DNA of 64,000 bases from Candidatus Zixiibacteriota bacterium (lineage in GTDB: Bacteria > Zixibacteria > MSB-5A5 > GN15 > PGXB01). How positions within the stretch are numbered: position 1 is the stretch's first letter; every line of letters begins with the position of its first letter. Position numbers and translations under genes: made by a program. Below, one piece after another: positions 63,583-64,000 of the stretch. The notes beneath the pieces are model-generated. The model did no database searches and was not told where the DNA came from. It worked only from the letters and a program-made list of their open reading frames with translations. The stretch covers positions 1 to 64,000 of the forward strand of contig JAFGAL010000014.1 of NCBI GenBank assembly GCA_016933695.1, written 5' to 3'.

Positions 63583-64000
63583 TTACAACCATCCCTTGCG
63601 GCGGAAATACCAGAACAAACCGCCGCCGATAGCAATCGCAACCGCCCAGAACAACGGATAACCGAAACGCATGCCCAGTTCCGGCAGATTGAACGGGCTG
63701 GCCGACGTGTCGAAATTCATGCCATACACACCCGCCAGAAAGCCGAGCGGGATAAATATCGTCGCGATAATGGTCAGCACTTTCATCACTTCGTTCATCT
63801 TGTTGCTGACACTGGAAAGGTAGATATCCAGAAGTCCGGACACCATATCACGAAAGGTTTCGGTGGTATCGATAACCTGAATCGTATGTTCATATAAATC
63901 GCGCAGGTAGGCGCTGGTATAATCATGGTATAACGGGGATTCCGAACGCTCCATTCCGCCGACCACCTCACGCAGAGGCCAGACCGCCTTGCGTAAAAAT
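63583..64000 (-). CDS. corA: CorA-type magnesium transporter, C-terminal part
   Basis: The 3' end of a gene that starts beyond the window (at least 138 codons here). The reading frame continues past 63966 with the CorA-like helix LRKAVWPLREVVGG, so the ATG at 63966 is internal. YHDYTSAYLRDLYEHTIQVI and LLDIYLSSVSNKMNEVMKVL are the long stalk helix. TIIATIFIPLGFLAGVYGMN contains the GMN selectivity signature, and FGYPLFWAVAIAIGGGLFWY is the second helix, ending in a basic tail. It imports Mg2+ or a related divalent ion. It is followed by mscS. Confidence 0.9.
   Translation of the reverse strand, partial: FLRKAVWPLREVVGGMERSESPLYHDYTSAYLRDLYEHTIQVIDTTETFRDMVSGLLDIYLSSVSNKMNEVMKVLTIIATIFIPLGFLAGVYGMNFDTSASPFNLPELGMRFGYPLFWAVAIAIGGGLFWYFRRKGWL

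Overview
The window comes from a Gram-negative bacterium. It encodes TolC-type and beta-barrel outer-membrane proteins, lipoproteins, a periplasmic adaptor and a secreted protease ending in a C-terminal sorting domain that opens with NYPNPFNPTTTI. Dockerin-like repeats with GGPAP linkers, that sorting domain, and tandem sigma/anti-sigma genes next to very large TPR proteins suggest an FCB-superphylum lineage, perhaps candidate Zixibacteria. This placement is inference. I see no rRNA, tRNA, CRISPR array, insertion sequence or prophage. Most of the window is chromosomal housekeeping DNA with accessory signalling regions inside it.

Layout. 1-215: dispersed-repeat DNA. 220-8144: an adenosine-specific-kinase family protein, a HEAT-cyclophilin fusion, a divergent ketol-acid reductoisomerase homologue, a DUF192 protein, and a three-gene envelope cluster (small membrane protein, methyltransferase, sulfatase-like membrane protein). 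8431-13458: a tripartite export operon (adaptor, MacB-type permease, TolC-like channel, no ATPase in the window) and a DMT transporter. 13436-22303: cassette A, with ECF sigma, zinc-finger anti-sigma and exported TPR-CHAT protease on the minus strand and a divergent subtilase with dockerin and sorting domains. 22506-27710: a sigma-54 activator, a GG-N10-GC promoter, then lipoprotein, TPR protein and TPR-HD-GYP protein. 27944-29962: transketolase. 30361-35745: cassette B, four co-directional genes with the same functions as cassette A (ECF sigma, soluble anti-sigma-like protein, cytosolic TPR-CHAT protease, secreted subtilase).

36046-38180 holds a decayed sorting-domain protein, a lipoprotein-like exported protein and an isolated 34-residue hydrophobic peptide gene with its own promoter and terminator. 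38327-53571 is mostly minus strand: acetyltransferases, an M1-peptidase homologue without its metal site, a KtrAB potassium system, a 15-residue-repeat surface protein, an S9 peptidase, a nitroreductase, an unknown three-gene envelope module, a CpcT/CpeT-like lipoprotein, a SlyD-like FKBP and a cation/proton antiporter. 53801-64000 is metabolic and maintenance DNA: HMA protein, aconitase, EEP-family hydrolase, DUF5131, MutM, DUF1858, IscU-like scaffold, BirA, NadC, MscS and the C-terminus of a CorA-type transporter that runs off the window.

The most striking feature is the repeated grouping of sigma factor, anti-sigma factor, caspase-like TPR-CHAT protease and subtilase. In cassette A the anti-sigma has a membrane segment and the CHAT protein a signal peptide. 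In cassette B both are soluble. Each CHAT protease is therefore predicted to share a compartment with the C-terminal domain of its own anti-sigma. This fits a model in which the caspase-like protease cuts the anti-sigma factor to release the sigma factor, comparable in logic to the TPR-CHAT/Csx30/RpoE branch of Craspase systems but without a CRISPR effector. The model is inference and untested.
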